Below, one piece after another: positions 15,737 through 32,522 of a stretch of DNA of 64,000 bases. This DNA is from Megachile rotundata. Taxonomy: Eukaryota; Arthropoda; Insecta; Hymenoptera; Megachilidae. A model generated the notes under the pieces. That model was not told where the DNA came from, ran no database searches, and was given only the letters and a program-made list of their open reading frames with translations. The translations under genes and the position numbers were made by a program. The first letter of the stretch is position 1. Every line of letters begins with the position of its first letter. The DNA lies in NCBI RefSeq assembly GCF_050947335.1, contig NW_027473314.1:5084001-5148000 (forward strand). Reading direction: 5' to 3'.

Positions 15737-16856
15737 CACAATCACAATCATACAATCACAATCATACAATCACAATCATACAAACGCAATCATACAATCA
15801 CAATCATATAATCACAATCATACAATCACAATCATTCAACCACAAGCATACAATCACAATCATACAAACACAATCATACAATCACAATCATACAATAAAA
15901 GTCATACAATCACAATCATACAATGACAATCATACAATCAAAATCATACAATCACAATCATACAAACACAATCATACAATCACAGTCATGCAATCACAAT
16001 CATACAATCGCAATCATACAATCGCAATATCACAATCACTATCATACAATAACAATCATACAATCACAGTCATACAATCACAATCATACAATCACAATCA
16101 TACAATCACAATCATACAATTACAGTCATACAATCACAATCACACAATCACAGTCATACAATCGCAATATTACAATCTCAATCATACAATCACAAACATC
16201 CAATTAAAATCATACAATCGCAATCATACAATGACAATCATACAATCACAATCATACAATCACAATCATACAATCACAATCATACAATCACAATCATACA
16301 ATCACAATCATATAATCACAATCATGCAATCACAATCATACAATCGCAATCATACAATCGCAATATCACAATCACTATCATACAATAACAATCATACAAT
16401 CACAGTCATACAATCACAATCATACAATCACAATCATACAATCACAATCATACAATCACAATCATACAATCACAGTCATACAATCACAATCACACAATCG
16501 CAATCATACAATCGCAATGTCACAATCACTATCGTACAATCGCAATCATACAATCACAATCATACAATCACGATCATACAATCACGATCATAAAATCACG
16601 ATCATACAATCACGATCATACAATCACAATCATACAATCACAATCATACAATCGCAATATTACAGTCGCAATCATACAATCGCAATGTTACAATCATTAT
16701 CATACAGTCACAATCATACAATCACAATCATACAATCCCAATCATTCAATCTCAATCATACAATCACAATCATATAATCACAATCATACAATCACAATCA
16801 TGCAATCACCATCATACAATCACCATCATACAATCACCATCATACAATCACAATCA

Positions 16857-17052
16857 CACAATCAAAATCATATAATCACAATCATACAATCTGAATCATG
16901 CAATTACAATCATACGATCATAATCATGCAAGAACAATCATACAATCACAATCATGGAACTATAATTATACAACCACAATCATACGATCACAATCATACA
17001 TTCGCAATCATACAAACACAATCATAAAATCTCAATCATACAATCGCAATGT
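16857..17052 (+). repeat. GGAACTATAATTA word, copy 5
   Basis: Complete word, 1316 bp (94 units) after copy 4. Confidence 0.92.
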
Positions 17053-19040
17053 CACAATCACAATCATACAATCACAATCATACAATCACAATCATACAAA
17101 CGCAATCATACAATCACAATCATATAATCACAATCATACAATCACAATCATTCAACCACAAGCATATAATCACAATCATACAAACAGAATCATACAATCA
17201 CAATCATACAATAAAAGTCATACAATCACAATCATACAATGACAATCATACAATCAAAATCATACAATCACAATCATACAAACACAATCATACAATCACA
17301 GTCATGCAATCACAATCATACAATCGCAATCATACAATCGCAATATCACAATCACTATCACACAATAACAATCATACAATCACAGTCATACAATCACAAT
17401 CATACAATCACAATCATACAATCACAATCATACAATCACAGTCATACAATCACAATCACACAATCGCAATCATACAATCGCAATGTCACAATCACTATCG
17501 TACAATCACCATCATACAATCACAATCATACAATCACGATCATACAATCACGATCATACAATCACGATCATACAATCACGATCGTACAATCACAATCATA
17601 CAATCACAATCATACAATCGCAATATTACAATCGCAATCATACAATCGCAATGTCACAATCATTATCATACAGTCACAATCATACAATCACAATCATACA
17701 ATCCCAATCATTCAATCTCAATCATACAATCACAATCATATAATCACAATCATACAATCACAATCATACAATCACCATCATACAATCACCATCATACAAT
17801 CACCATCATACAATCACCATCATACAATCGCAATCATACAATCGCAATGTCACAATCACTATCGTACAATCACAATCATACAATCACAATCATACAATCA
17901 CAATCATACAATCACAATCATACAATAACGACCATACAATCACGATCATACAATCACAATCATACAATCGCAATATTACAATCGCAATCATACAATCACA
18001 ATCATACAATTAAAATCATACAATCACAATCATACAATGGCAATCATACAATCACAATCATACAATCATAATCATACAATCACAATCATACAATCACAAT
18101 CATACAATCACAATCATACAATCACAATCATATAATCACAGTCATACAATCGCAATATTACAATCGCAATCATACAATCACAAACATCCAATTAAAATCA
18201 TACAATCGCAATCATACAATGACAATCATACAATCACAATCATACAATCACAATCATACAATCACAATCATACAATCACAATCATACAATCACAATCATA
18301 TAATCACAAACATGCAATTAAAATCATACAATCACAATCATACAAACACAATCACACAATCACAATCATGCAATCACAATCATACAATCACAATCATACA
18401 ATCACAATCATACAATAAAAGTCATACAATCACAATCATACAATGACAATCATACAATCAAAATCATACAATCACAATCATACAAACACAATCATACAAT
18501 CACAGTCATGCAATCACAATCATACAATCGCAATCATACAATCGCAATATCACAATCACTATCATACAATAACAATCATACAATCACAGTCATACAATCA
18601 CAATCATACAATCACAATCATACAATCACAATCATACAATCACAATCATACAATCACAGTCATACAATCACAATCACACAATCGCAATCATACAATCGCA
18701 ATGTCACAATCACTATCGTACAATCGCAATCATACAATCACAATCATACAATCACGATCATACAATCACGATCATACAATCACGATCATACAATCACGAT
18801 CATACAATCACAATCATACAATCACAATCATACAATCGCAATATTACAGTCGCAATCATACAATCGCAATGTCACAATCATTATCATACAGTCACAATCA
18901 TACAATCACAATCATACAATCCCAATCATTCAATCTCAATCATACAATCACAATCATATAATCACAATCATACAATCACAATCATACAATCACCATCATA
19001 CAATCACCATCATACAATCACCATCATACAATCACAATCA

Positions 19041-19236
19041 CACAATCAAAATCATATAATCACAATCATACAATCTGAATCATGCAATTACAATCATACG
19101 ATCATAATCATGCAAGAACAATCATACAATCACAATCATGGAACTATAATTATACAACCACAATCATACGATCACAATCATACATTCGCAATCATACAAA
19201 CACAATCATAAAATCTCAATCATACAATCGCAATGT
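19041..19236 (+). repeat. GGAACTATAATTA word, copy 6
   Basis: Complete word, 3500 bp after copy 4, within the right copy of the duplication. Confidence 0.92.
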
Positions 19237-20020
19237 CACAATCACAATCATACAATCACAATCATACAATCACAATCATACAAACGCAATCATACAATCA
19301 CAATCATATAATCACAATCATACGTTCACAATCATTCAACCACAAGCATACAATCACAATCATACAAACACAATCATACAATCACAATCATACAATAAAA
19401 GTCATACAACCACAATCATACAATGACAATCATACAATCAAAATCATACAATCACAATCATACAAACACAATCATACAATCACAGTCATGCAATCACAAT
19501 CATACAATCGCAATCATACAATCGCAATATCACAATCACTATCATACAATAACAATCATACAATCACAGTCATACAATCACAATCATACAATCACAATCA
19601 TACAATCACAATCATACAATCACAGTCATACAATCACAATCACACAATCGCAATCATACAATCGCAATGTCACAATCACTATCGTACAATCACCATCATA
19701 CAATCACAATCATACAATCACGATCATACAATCACGATCATACAATCACGATCATACAATCACGATCGTACAATCACAATCATACAATCACAATCATACA
19801 ATCACAATCATACAATCGCAATATTACAATCGCAATCATACAATCGCAATGTCACAATCATTATCATACAGTCACAATCATACAATCACAATCATACAAT
19901 CCCAATCATTCAATCTCAATCATACAATCACAATCATATAATCACAATCATACAATCACAATCATACAATCACCATCATACAATCACCATCATACAATCA
20001 CCATCATACAATCACAATCA

Positions 20021-20216
20021 CACAATCAAAATCATATAATCACAATCATACAATCTGAATCATGCAATTACAATCATACGATCATAATCATGCAAGAACA
20101 ATCATACAATCACAATCATGGAACTATAATTATACAACCACAATCATACGATCACAATCATACATTCGCAATCATACAAACACAATCATAAAATCTCAAT
20201 CATAACATCGCAATGT
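20021..20216 (+). repeat. GGAACTATAATTA word, copy 7 (variant end)
   Basis: The last unit is taacatcgcaatgt instead of tacaatcgcaatgt. Two bases are exchanged, but the length remains 14. Confidence 0.92.
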
Positions 20217-22400
20217 CACAATCACAATCATACAATCACAATCATACAATCACAATCATGCAAACGCAATCATACAATCACAATCATATAATCACAATCA
20301 TACAATCACAATCATTCAACCACAAGCATACAATCACAATCATACAATCACAATCATACAATCACAATCATACAATCACAATCATACAATCTCAATCATG
20401 CAATCACAATCATACAATCAAAATCATATAATCACAATCATACAATCACAATCATACAATCACAATCATACAATCACAATCATACAATCACAATCATACA
20501 ATCACAATCATTCAATCACAATCATACAATTAAAATCATACAATTAAAATCATACAATCACAATCATACAATGACAATCATACAATCACAATCATACAAT
20601 CACAATCATATAATCACAATCATGCAATCACAATCATACAATCAACATCATACAATCACAATCATACAGTCGCAATCATGCAATCACAATCATACAATCA
20701 CAATCATAGAATTAAAATCATACAATCACAATCATACAATCACGATCATACAATCATGATCGTACAATCACGATCGTACAATCACGATCATACAATCACG
20801 ATCATACAATCACGATCATACAATCACGATCATACAATCACGATCATACAATCACGATCATACAATCACGATCATACAATCACCATCATACAATCACGAT
20901 CATACAATCACGATCATACAATGACGATCATACAATCACGGTCATGGAATCACGATCATACAATCACGATCATACAATCACGATCATACAATCACAATCA
21001 TACAATCACAATCATACAAATAACATCATACAAATAAAATCATACAACCACAATCATACAATCACAATCATACAATCACAGTCATACAATCACAGTCATA
21101 CAATCACAATCATACAATCACAATCATACAAATAACATCATACAAATAAAATCATACAACCACAATCATACAATCACAATCATACAATCACAGTCACACA
21201 ATCACAGTCATACAATCACAATCATACAATCGCAATCATACAATCGCAATGTCACAATCACTATCATACAATCACAATCATACAATCACAATCATACAAT
21301 CACAATCATACAATCACAATCATACAATCACAATCATACAATCACAACCATACAATCACAATCATACACTCACAATCATACAATCACAGTCATACAATCA
21401 AAATCATACAATCACAATCATAAAATCACAATCATACAATCACGATCATACAATCACGATCATAAAATCACGATCATACAATCACGATCATACAATCACG
21501 ATCATACAATCACAATCATACAATCACAATCATACAATCGCAATATTACAATCGCAATCATACAATCGCAAAGTCACAATCACTATCATACAATCACAAT
21601 CATACAATCACAATCATACAATCACAATCATACAATCACAATCATATAATCACAATCATACAAACGCAATCATACAATCACAATCATATAATCACAATTA
21701 TACAATCACAATCATACAATCACAAGCATACAATCACAATCATACAATCACAATCATACAATTACAATCATACAATCTCAATCATGCAATCACAATCATA
21801 CAATCAAAATCATATAACCACAATCATACAATCACAATCATACAATCACAATCATACAATGACAATCATACAATCACAATCATACAATCACAATCATACA
21901 ATCACCATCATACAATCACAATCATACAATCATAATCATGTAATCACACTCATTAAATTGCAATCACACAATCGCAATCATACAAACACAATCATAAAAT
22001 CGCAATCATACAATCGCAATGTCACAATCACAATCATACAATCACAATCATACAAACGCAATCATACAATCACAATCATATAATCACAATTATACAATCA
22101 CAATCATACAATCACAAGCATACAATCACAATCATACAATCGCAATATTACAATCGCAATCATACAATCGCAAAGTCACAATCACTATCATACAATCACA
22201 ATCATACAATCACAATCATACAATCACAATCATACAATCCCAATCATTCAACCTCAATCATAAAATCGCAATCATACAATCGCAATCATACAAACGCAAT
22301 CATACAATCACAATCATATAATCACAATTATACAATCACAATCATACAATCACAAGCATACAATCACAATCATACAATCACAATCATACAATCACAATCA
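20217..22400 (+). repeat. Array segment related to 7.1-8.4 kb
   Basis: Words around 21249 match those around 7361 (offset 13888, 992 units), including the paired CAAATAAC word and the cgcaatat/cgcaaagt word. It also holds TTAAATTG at 21953 and the longest cacgatca run of the window. No gene is present. Confidence 0.8.
20735..20986 (+). repeat. 18-unit cacgatca run, longest in window
   Basis: Eighteen units, nearly all with CpG plus GATC. Exceptions include one catgatcg unit, one caccatca unit, one cacggtca unit and one unit starting tgga. The left end has tacaatcacgatcg, creating the palindrome CGATCG. It is more degenerate than the other runs. Confidence 0.93.
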
Positions 22401-24074
22401 TACAATCTCAATCATGCAATCACAGTCATACAATCAAAATCATATAATCACAATCATACAATCACAATCATACAATCACAATCATACAATCATAATCATA
22501 CAATCACAATCATACAATCACAATCATACAACTAAAATCATACAATCACAATCATACAATCACAATCATACAATCACGATCATACAATCACGATCATACA
22601 ATCACAATCATACAATCAAAGTCATATAATCACACTCATTAAATTGCAATCACACAATCACAATCATACAATCGCAATCATACAATCGCAATATCACAAT
22701 CACTATCATACAATCACAATCATACAATCAGAGTCATACAATCACAATCATACAATCACAATCATACAATCACAATCACACAATCACAATCATACAATCA
22801 CAGTCATACAATCACAATCATACAATCGCAATCATACAATCGCAATGTAACAATCACTATCGTACAATCACGATCATACAATCACGATCATACAATCACG
22901 ATCATACAATCACGATCATACAATCACGATCATACAATCACAATCATACAATCACAATCATACAATCACAATCTTTCTATCACAATCATACAATCACAAT
23001 CATACAATCGCAATCATACAATCGCAATGTCACAATCACTATCATACAATCACAATCAAACAATCGCAATCATACAATCACAATCATACAATCACAATCA
23101 TACAATCACAATCATACAATCACAATCATACAATCACAACCATACAATCACAATCATACAAATAACATGATACAAATAAAATCATACAACCACAATCATA
23201 CAATCACAATCATACAATCACAGTCATACAATCACAGTCATACAATCACAATCATACAATCGCAATCATACAATCGCAATGTCACATTCACTATTATACA
23301 ATCACAATCATACAATCACAATCATACAATCACAATCATACAATCACAATCATACAATCACAATCTTTCTATCACAATCATACAATCACAATCATACAAT
23401 CGCAATCATACAATCGCAATGTCACAATCACTATCATACAATCACAATCAAACAATCGCAATCATACAATCACAATCATAAAATCACAATCATACAATCA
23501 CAATCATACAATCACAATCATACAATCACAATCATACAATCACAACCATACAATCACAATCATACACTCACAATCATACAATCACAGTCATACAATCAAA
23601 ATCATACAATCACAATCATAAAATCACAATCATACAATCACGATCATACAATCACGATCATAAAATCACGATCATACAATCACGATCATACAATCACGAT
23701 CATACAATCACGACCATACAATCACAATCATACAATCACGATCATACAATCACGATCATACAATCACAATCATACAATCACAATCTTTCTATCACAATCA
23801 TACAATCACAATCATACAATCGCAATCATACAATCGTAATGTCACAATCACTATCATACAATCACAATCAAACAATCGCAATCATACAATCACAATCATA
23901 CAATCACAATCATACAATCACAATCATACAATCACAATCATACAATCACAACCATACAATCACAATCATACAAATAACATGATACAAATAAAATCATACA
24001 ACCACAATCATACAATCACAATCATACAATCACAGTCATACAATCACAGTCATACAATCACAATCATACAATCG
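22401..24074 (+). repeat. TTTCT-domain block, first copy
   Basis: This block recurs at 27.26-28.9 kb (offset 4858, 347 units; 4844 after about 23.9 kb) and again at 30.86-32.5 kb. It contains TTTCT words at 22975, 23367 and 23787 and a five-unit cacgatca run at 22863-22932. Confidence 0.87.
22961..22988 (+). repeat. TTTCT word, first of 10 copies
   Basis: The unit pair tacaatcacaatct, ttctatcacaatca has its second unit at 22975, 23367, 23787, 27833, 28211, 28631, 31431, 31809, 32229 and 32621. All ten lie within 9.7 kb and none elsewhere, so the variant spread locally. Confidence 0.93.
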
Positions 24075-25438
24075 CAATCATACAATCGCAATGTCACAAT
24101 CACTATCATACAATCACAATCAAACAATCGCAATCATACAATCACAATCATACAATCACAATCATACAATCACAATCATACAATCACAATCATACAATCA
24201 CAACCATACAATCTCAATCATACACTCACAATCATACAATCACAGTCATACAATCAAAATCATACAATCACAATCATAAAATCACAATCATACAATCACG
24301 ATCATACAATCACGATCATAAAATCACGATCATACAATCACGATCATACAATCACGATCATACAATCACGATCATACAATCACAATCATACAATCACAAT
24401 CATACAATCGCAATATTACAATCGCAATCATACAATCGCAAAGTCACAATCACTATCATACAATCACAATCATACAATCAAAATCATACAATCACAATCA
24501 TACAATCACAATCATACAATCCCAATCATACAATCCCAATCATTCAACCTCAATCATACAATCACACTCATACAATCACAATCATGTAATCACAATCATA
24601 CAATCACAATCATACAATCACCATCATACAATCACAATCATACAATCACCATCATACAATCACAATCATACAATCATAATCATATAATCACACTCATTAA
24701 ATTGCAATCACACAATCGCAATCATACAAACACAATCATAAAATCGCAATCATACAATCTCAATGTCACAATCACAATCATACAATCACAATCATACAAA
24801 CGCAATCATACAATCACAATCATATAATCACAATTATACAATCACAATCATACAATCACAAGCATACAATCACAATCATACAATCACAATCATACCATCA
24901 CAATCGTACAATCTCAATCATGCAATCGCAATCATACAATCAAAATCATATAATCATAATCATACAATCACAATCATACAATCACAATCATACAATCACA
25001 ATCATGCAATCGCAATCATACAATCACAATCATACAATCACAATCATACAATAAAAGTCATACAATAAAAGTCATACAATCACATTCATACAATGACAAT
25101 CATACAATCACAATCATACAATCACAATCATACAAACACAATCATACAATCACAGTCATGCAATCACAATCATACAATCGCAATCATACAATCGCAATAT
25201 CACAATCACTATCATACAATCACAATCATACAATCAGAGTCATACAATCACAATCATACAATCACAATCATACAATCACAATCATACAATCACAATCATA
25301 CAATCACAGTCATACAGTCACAATCATACAATCGCAATCATACAATCGCAATGTAACAATCACTATCGTACAATCACGATCATACAATCACGATCATACA
25401 ATCACGATCATACAATCACGATCATACAATCACGATCA
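24075..25438 (+). repeat. Array segment between duplications
   Basis: This holds a TTAAATTG word at 24697. The part from 24763 resembles 33331 onward (offset 8568, 612 units). The eight-unit cacgatca run at 25369 begins here. No gene is present. Confidence 0.8.
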
Positions 25439-25480
25439 TACAATCACGATCATACAATCACGATCATACAATCACGATCA
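25369..25480 (+). repeat. 8-unit cacgatca run
   Basis: This run lies 434 bp before a ccttaaattg unit (25803), the same spacing as in higher-order copies at 35001/35435 and 40433/40867. A partial copy of that higher-order repeat therefore exists here. Confidence 0.93.
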
Positions 25481-28400
25481 TACAATCACAATCATACAAT
25501 CACAGTCATACAATCACAGTCATACAATCACAATCATACAATCACAGTCATACAATCCCAGTCATACAATCACAATCATACAATCGCAATCATACAATCG
25601 CAATGTCACAATCACTATTATACAATCACAATCATACAATCACAATCATACAATCACAATCATACAATCACAATCATACAATCACAATCATATAATCACA
25701 ATCATACAATCACAATCATACAATCACCATCATACAATCACAATCATACAATCACCATCATACAATCACAATCATACAATCACAATCATATAATCACACT
25801 CCTTAAATTGCAATCACACAATCGCAATCATACAAACACAATCATAAAATCGCAATCATACAATCGCAATGTCACAATCACAATCATACAATCACAATCA
25901 TACAAACGCAATCATACAATCACAATCATATAATCACAATTATACAATCACAATCATACAATCACAATCATACAATCACAATCATATAATCACAATCATG
26001 CAATCACAATCATACAATCAAAATCATACAATCACAATCACACAGTCGCAATCATGCAATGACAATCATACAATCACAATCATACAATTAAAATCATACA
26101 ATCACAATCATACAATCACAATCATACAATCACAATCATGCAATCACAATCATACAATCACAATCATACAATAAAAGTCATACAATCACAATCATACAAT
26201 CACAATCATACAATCACAATCATACAATTAAAATCATACAATCACAATCATACAATGACAATCATACAATGACAATCATACAATCACAATCATATAATCA
26301 CAATCATGCAATCACTATCATACAATCAACATCATACAATCACAATCATACAGTCGCAATCATGCAATCACAATAATACAATCACAATCATACAATTAAA
26401 ATCATACAATCACAATCATACAATCACAATCATACAATCACAATCATACAATCACAATCATACAATCGCAATCATACAATCGCAATGTCACAATCACTAT
26501 CATACAATCACAATCATACAATCACAATCATACAATCACAATCCTACTATCACAATCATACAATCACACTCATACAATCACAATCATACAATCGCAATCA
26601 TACAATCGCAATGTCACAATCACTATTATACAATCACAGTCATAAAATCACAATCATACTATCACGATCATACAATCACGATCATACAATCACAATCATA
26701 CAACCACAGTCTTACAATCACAATCATACAATCACAATCATACAATCACAATCATACAATTAAAATCATACAATTAAAATCATACAATCACAATCATACA
26801 ATGACAATCATACAATCACAATCATACAATCACAATCATATAATCACAATCATGCAATCACAATCATACAATCAACATCAGACAATCACAATCATACAGT
26901 CGCAATCATGCAATCACAATCATACAATCACAATCATACAACTAAAATCATACAATCACAATCATACAATCACAATCATACAATCACGATCATACAATCA
27001 CGATCATACAATCACAATCATACAATCAAAGTCATGTAATCACACTCATTAAATTGCAATCACACAATCGCAATCATACAAACACAATCATAAAATCGCA
27101 ATCATACAATCGCAATGTCACAATCACAATCATACAATCACAATCATACAAACGCAATCATACAATCACAATCATATAATCACAATTATACAATCACAAT
27201 CATACAATCACAAGCATACAATCACAATCATACAATCACAATCATACAATCACAATCATACAATCTCAATCATGCAATCACAATCATACAATCAAAATCA
27301 TATAATCACAATCATACAATCACAATCATACAATCACAATCATACAATCATAATCATACAATCACAATCATACAATCACAATCATACAACTAAAATCATA
27401 CAATCACAATCATACAATCACAATCATACAATCACGATCATACAATCACGATCATACAATCACAATCATACAATCAAAGTCATATAATCACACTCATTAA
27501 ATTGCAATCACACAATCACAATCATACAATCGCAATCATACAATCGCAATATCACAATCACTATCATACAATCACAATCATACAATCAGAGTCATACAAT
27601 CACAATCATACAATCACAATCATACAATCACAATCACACAATCACAATCATACAATCACAGTCATACAATCACAATCATACAATCGCAATCATACAATCG
27701 CAATGTAACAATCACTATCGTACAATCACGATCATACAATCACGATCATACAATCACGATCATACAATCACGATCATACAATCACGATCATACAATCACA
27801 ATCATACAATCACAATCATACAATCACAATCTTTCTATCACAATCATACAATCACAATCATACAATCGCAATCATACAATCGCAATGTCACAATCACTAT
27901 CATACAATCACAATCAAACAATCGCAATCATACAATCACAATCATACAATCACAATCATACAATCACAATCATACAATCACAATCATACAATCACAACCA
28001 TACAATCACAATCATACAAATAACATGATACAAATAAAATCATACAACCACAATCATACAATCACAATCATACAATCACAGTCATACAATCACAGTCATA
28101 CAATCACAATCATACAATCGCAATCATACAATCGCAATGTCACATTCACTATTATACAATCACAATCATACAATCACAATCATACAATCACAATCATACA
28201 ATCACAATCTTTCTATCACAATCATACAATCACAATCATACAATCGCAATCATACAATCGCAATGTCACAATCACTATCATACAATCACAATCAAACAAT
28301 CGCAATCATACAATCACAATCATAAAATCACAATCATACAATCACAATCATACAATCACAATCATACAATCACAATCATACAATCACAACCATACAATCA

Positions 28401-28924
28401 CAATCATACACTCACAATCATACAATCACAGTCATACAATCAAAATCATACAATCACAATCATAAAATCACAATCATACAATCACGATCATACAATCACG
28501 ATCATAAAATCACGATCATACAATCACGATCATACAATCACGATCATACAATCACGACCATACAATCACAATCATACAATCACGATCATACAATCACGAT
28601 CATACAATCACAATCATACAATAACAATCTTTCTATCACAATCATACAATCACAATCATACAATCGCAATCATACAATCGTAATGTCACAATCACTATCA
28701 TACAATCACAATCAAACAATCGCAATCATACAATCACAATCATACAATCACAATCATACAATCACAATCATACAATCACAATCATACAATCACAACCATA
28801 CAATCACAATCATACAAATAACATGATACAAATAAAATCATACAACCACAATCATACAATCACAATCATACAATCACAGTCATACAATCACAGTCATACA
28901 ATCACAATCATACAATCGCAATCA
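25439..28924 (+). repeat. 3,598-bp-period duplication, left copy
   Basis: This matches 29037-32522 unit for unit at offset 3598 (257 units). The one difference I noticed is at 28623, where tacaataacaatct stands against tacaatcacaatct in the right copy. The flanking units on both sides differ between copies, which fixes the ends. Confidence 0.9.
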
Positions 28925-29036
28925 TACAATCACAATCATACAATCACAACCATACAATCACAATCATACACTCACAATCATACAATCACAGTCATACAAT
29001 CAAAATCATACAATCACAATCATAAAATCACAATCA

Positions 29037-32000
29037 TACAATCACGATCATACAATCACGATCATACAATCACGATCATACAATCACAATCATACAATCA
29101 CAGTCATACAATCACAGTCATACAATCACAATCATACAATCACAGTCATACAATCCCAGTCATACAATCACAATCATACAATCGCAATCATACAATCGCA
29201 ATGTCACAATCACTATTATACAATCACAATCATACAATCACAATCATACAATCACAATCATACAATCACAATCATACAATCACAATCATATAATCACAAT
29301 CATACAATCACAATCATACAATCACCATCATACAATCACAATCATACAATCACCATCATACAATCACAATCATACAATCACAATCATATAATCACACTCC
29401 TTAAATTGCAATCACACAATCGCAATCATACAAACACAATCATAAAATCGCAATCATACAATCGCAATGTCACAATCACAATCATACAATCACAATCATA
29501 CAAACGCAATCATACAATCACAATCATATAATCACAATTATACAATCACAATCATACAATCACAATCATACAATCACAATCATATAATCACAATCATGCA
29601 ATCACAATCATACAATCAAAATCATACAATCACAATCACACAGTCGCAATCATGCAATGACAATCATACAATCACAATCATACAATTAAAATCATACAAT
29701 CACAATCATACAATCACAATCATACAATCACAATCATGCAATCACAATCATACAATCACAATCATACAATAAAAGTCATACAATCACAATCATACAATCA
29801 CAATCATACAATCACAATCATACAATTAAAATCATACAATCACAATCATACAATGACAATCATACAATGACAATCATACAATCACAATCATATAATCACA
29901 ATCATGCAATCACTATCATACAATCAACATCATACAATCACAATCATACAGTCGCAATCATGCAATCACAATAATACAATCACAATCATACAATTAAAAT
30001 CATACAATCACAATCATACAATCACAATCATACAATCACAATCATACAATCACAATCATACAATCGCAATCATACAATCGCAATGTCACAATCACTATCA
30101 TACAATCACAATCATACAATCACAATCATACAATCACAATCCTACTATCACAATCATACAATCACACTCATACAATCACAATCATACAATCGCAATCATA
30201 CAATCGCAATGTCACAATCACTATTATACAATCACAGTCATAAAATCACAATCATACTATCACGATCATACAATCACGATCATACAATCACAATCATACA
30301 ACCACAGTCTTACAATCACAATCATACAATCACAATCATACAATCACAATCATACAATTAAAATCATACAATTAAAATCATACAATCACAATCATACAAT
30401 GACAATCATACAATCACAATCATACAATCACAATCATATAATCACAATCATGCAATCACAATCATACAATCAACATCAGACAATCACAATCATACAGTCG
30501 CAATCATGCAATCACAATCATACAATCACAATCATACAACTAAAATCATACAATCACAATCATACAATCACAATCATACAATCACGATCATACAATCACG
30601 ATCATACAATCACAATCATACAATCAAAGTCATGTAATCACACTCATTAAATTGCAATCACACAATCGCAATCATACAAACACAATCATAAAATCGCAAT
30701 CATACAATCGCAATGTCACAATCACAATCATACAATCACAATCATACAAACGCAATCATACAATCACAATCATATAATCACAATTATACAATCACAATCA
30801 TACAATCACAAGCATACAATCACAATCATACAATCACAATCATACAATCACAATCATACAATCTCAATCATGCAATCACAATCATACAATCAAAATCATA
30901 TAATCACAATCATACAATCACAATCATACAATCACAATCATACAATCATAATCATACAATCACAATCATACAATCACAATCATACAACTAAAATCATACA
31001 ATCACAATCATACAATCACAATCATACAATCACGATCATACAATCACGATCATACAATCACAATCATACAATCAAAGTCATATAATCACACTCATTAAAT
31101 TGCAATCACACAATCACAATCATACAATCGCAATCATACAATCGCAATATCACAATCACTATCATACAATCACAATCATACAATCAGAGTCATACAATCA
31201 CAATCATACAATCACAATCATACAATCACAATCACACAATCACAATCATACAATCACAGTCATACAATCACAATCATACAATCGCAATCATACAATCGCA
31301 ATGTAACAATCACTATCGTACAATCACGATCATACAATCACGATCATACAATCACGATCATACAATCACGATCATACAATCACGATCATACAATCACAAT
31401 CATACAATCACAATCATACAATCACAATCTTTCTATCACAATCATACAATCACAATCATACAATCGCAATCATACAATCGCAATGTCACAATCACTATCA
31501 TACAATCACAATCAAACAATCGCAATCATACAATCACAATCATACAATCACAATCATACAATCACAATCATACAATCACAATCATACAATCACAACCATA
31601 CAATCACAATCATACAAATAACATGATACAAATAAAATCATACAACCACAATCATACAATCACAATCATACAATCACAGTCATACAATCACAGTCATACA
31701 ATCACAATCATACAATCGCAATCATACAATCGCAATGTCACATTCACTATTATACAATCACAATCATACAATCACAATCATACAATCACAATCATACAAT
31801 CACAATCTTTCTATCACAATCATACAATCACAATCATACAATCGCAATCATACAATCGCAATGTCACAATCACTATCATACAATCACAATCAAACAATCG
31901 CAATCATACAATCACAATCATAAAATCACAATCATACAATCACAATCATACAATCACAATCATACAATCACAATCATACAATCACAACCATACAATCACA

Positions 32001-32522
32001 ATCATACACTCACAATCATACAATCACAGTCATACAATCAAAATCATACAATCACAATCATAAAATCACAATCATACAATCACGATCATACAATCACGAT
32101 CATAAAATCACGATCATACAATCACGATCATACAATCACGATCATACAATCACGACCATACAATCACAATCATACAATCACGATCATACAATCACGATCA
32201 TACAATCACAATCATACAATCACAATCTTTCTATCACAATCATACAATCACAATCATACAATCGCAATCATACAATCGTAATGTCACAATCACTATCATA
32301 CAATCACAATCAAACAATCGCAATCATACAATCACAATCATACAATCACAATCATACAATCACAATCATACAATCACAATCATACAATCACAACCATACA
32401 ATCACAATCATACAAATAACATGATACAAATAAAATCATACAACCACAATCATACAATCACAATCATACAATCACAGTCATACAATCACAGTCATACAAT
32501 CACAATCATACAATCGCAATCA
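29037..32522 (+). repeat. 3,598-bp-period duplication, right copy
   Basis: Right copy of 25439-28924. It includes TTAAATTG units at 29401, 30647 and 31095 and three TTTCT words. The 112-bp gap between copies (28925-29036) is ordinary array. Confidence 0.9.

Larger units (their letters stand above)
13300..16463 (+). repeat. 3.2-3.5 kb duplication, left copy
   Basis: This copy carries GGAACTATAATTA words at 13693 and 15541. Its counterpart lies 3164 bp downstream at the left end and 3500 bp downstream from about 14.9 kb, a 24-unit difference. The units at 16.1-16.5 kb include a segment not found at the matching place in the right copy. Confidence 0.8.
16464..20216 (+). repeat. 3.2-3.5 kb duplication, right copy with extension
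   Basis: This copy repeats 13.3-16.1 kb and adds a further word at 20021. The longest open frame of the window (17049-18071) lies here. It spans ordinary repeat units and has no start or stop context beyond variant units. Confidence 0.8.

Noticed and set aside
17049..18071. 340-codon open frame, the longest of many on the + strand
   Set aside because: It is made of ordinary repeat units. The consensus has no stop on this strand and all frames give the same cycle, overlapping frames are equally open, and start and stop fall at chance variant units.
20735..20986. CpG island promoter
   Set aside because: The CpGs come from one substitution repeated every 14 bp. There is no high G+C content, no other promoter element and no gene.
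22961..22988. TTTCT as a pyrimidine tract or splice or terminator signal
   Set aside because: It is two adjacent variant units, repeated only as part of copied blocks, with no gene nearby.
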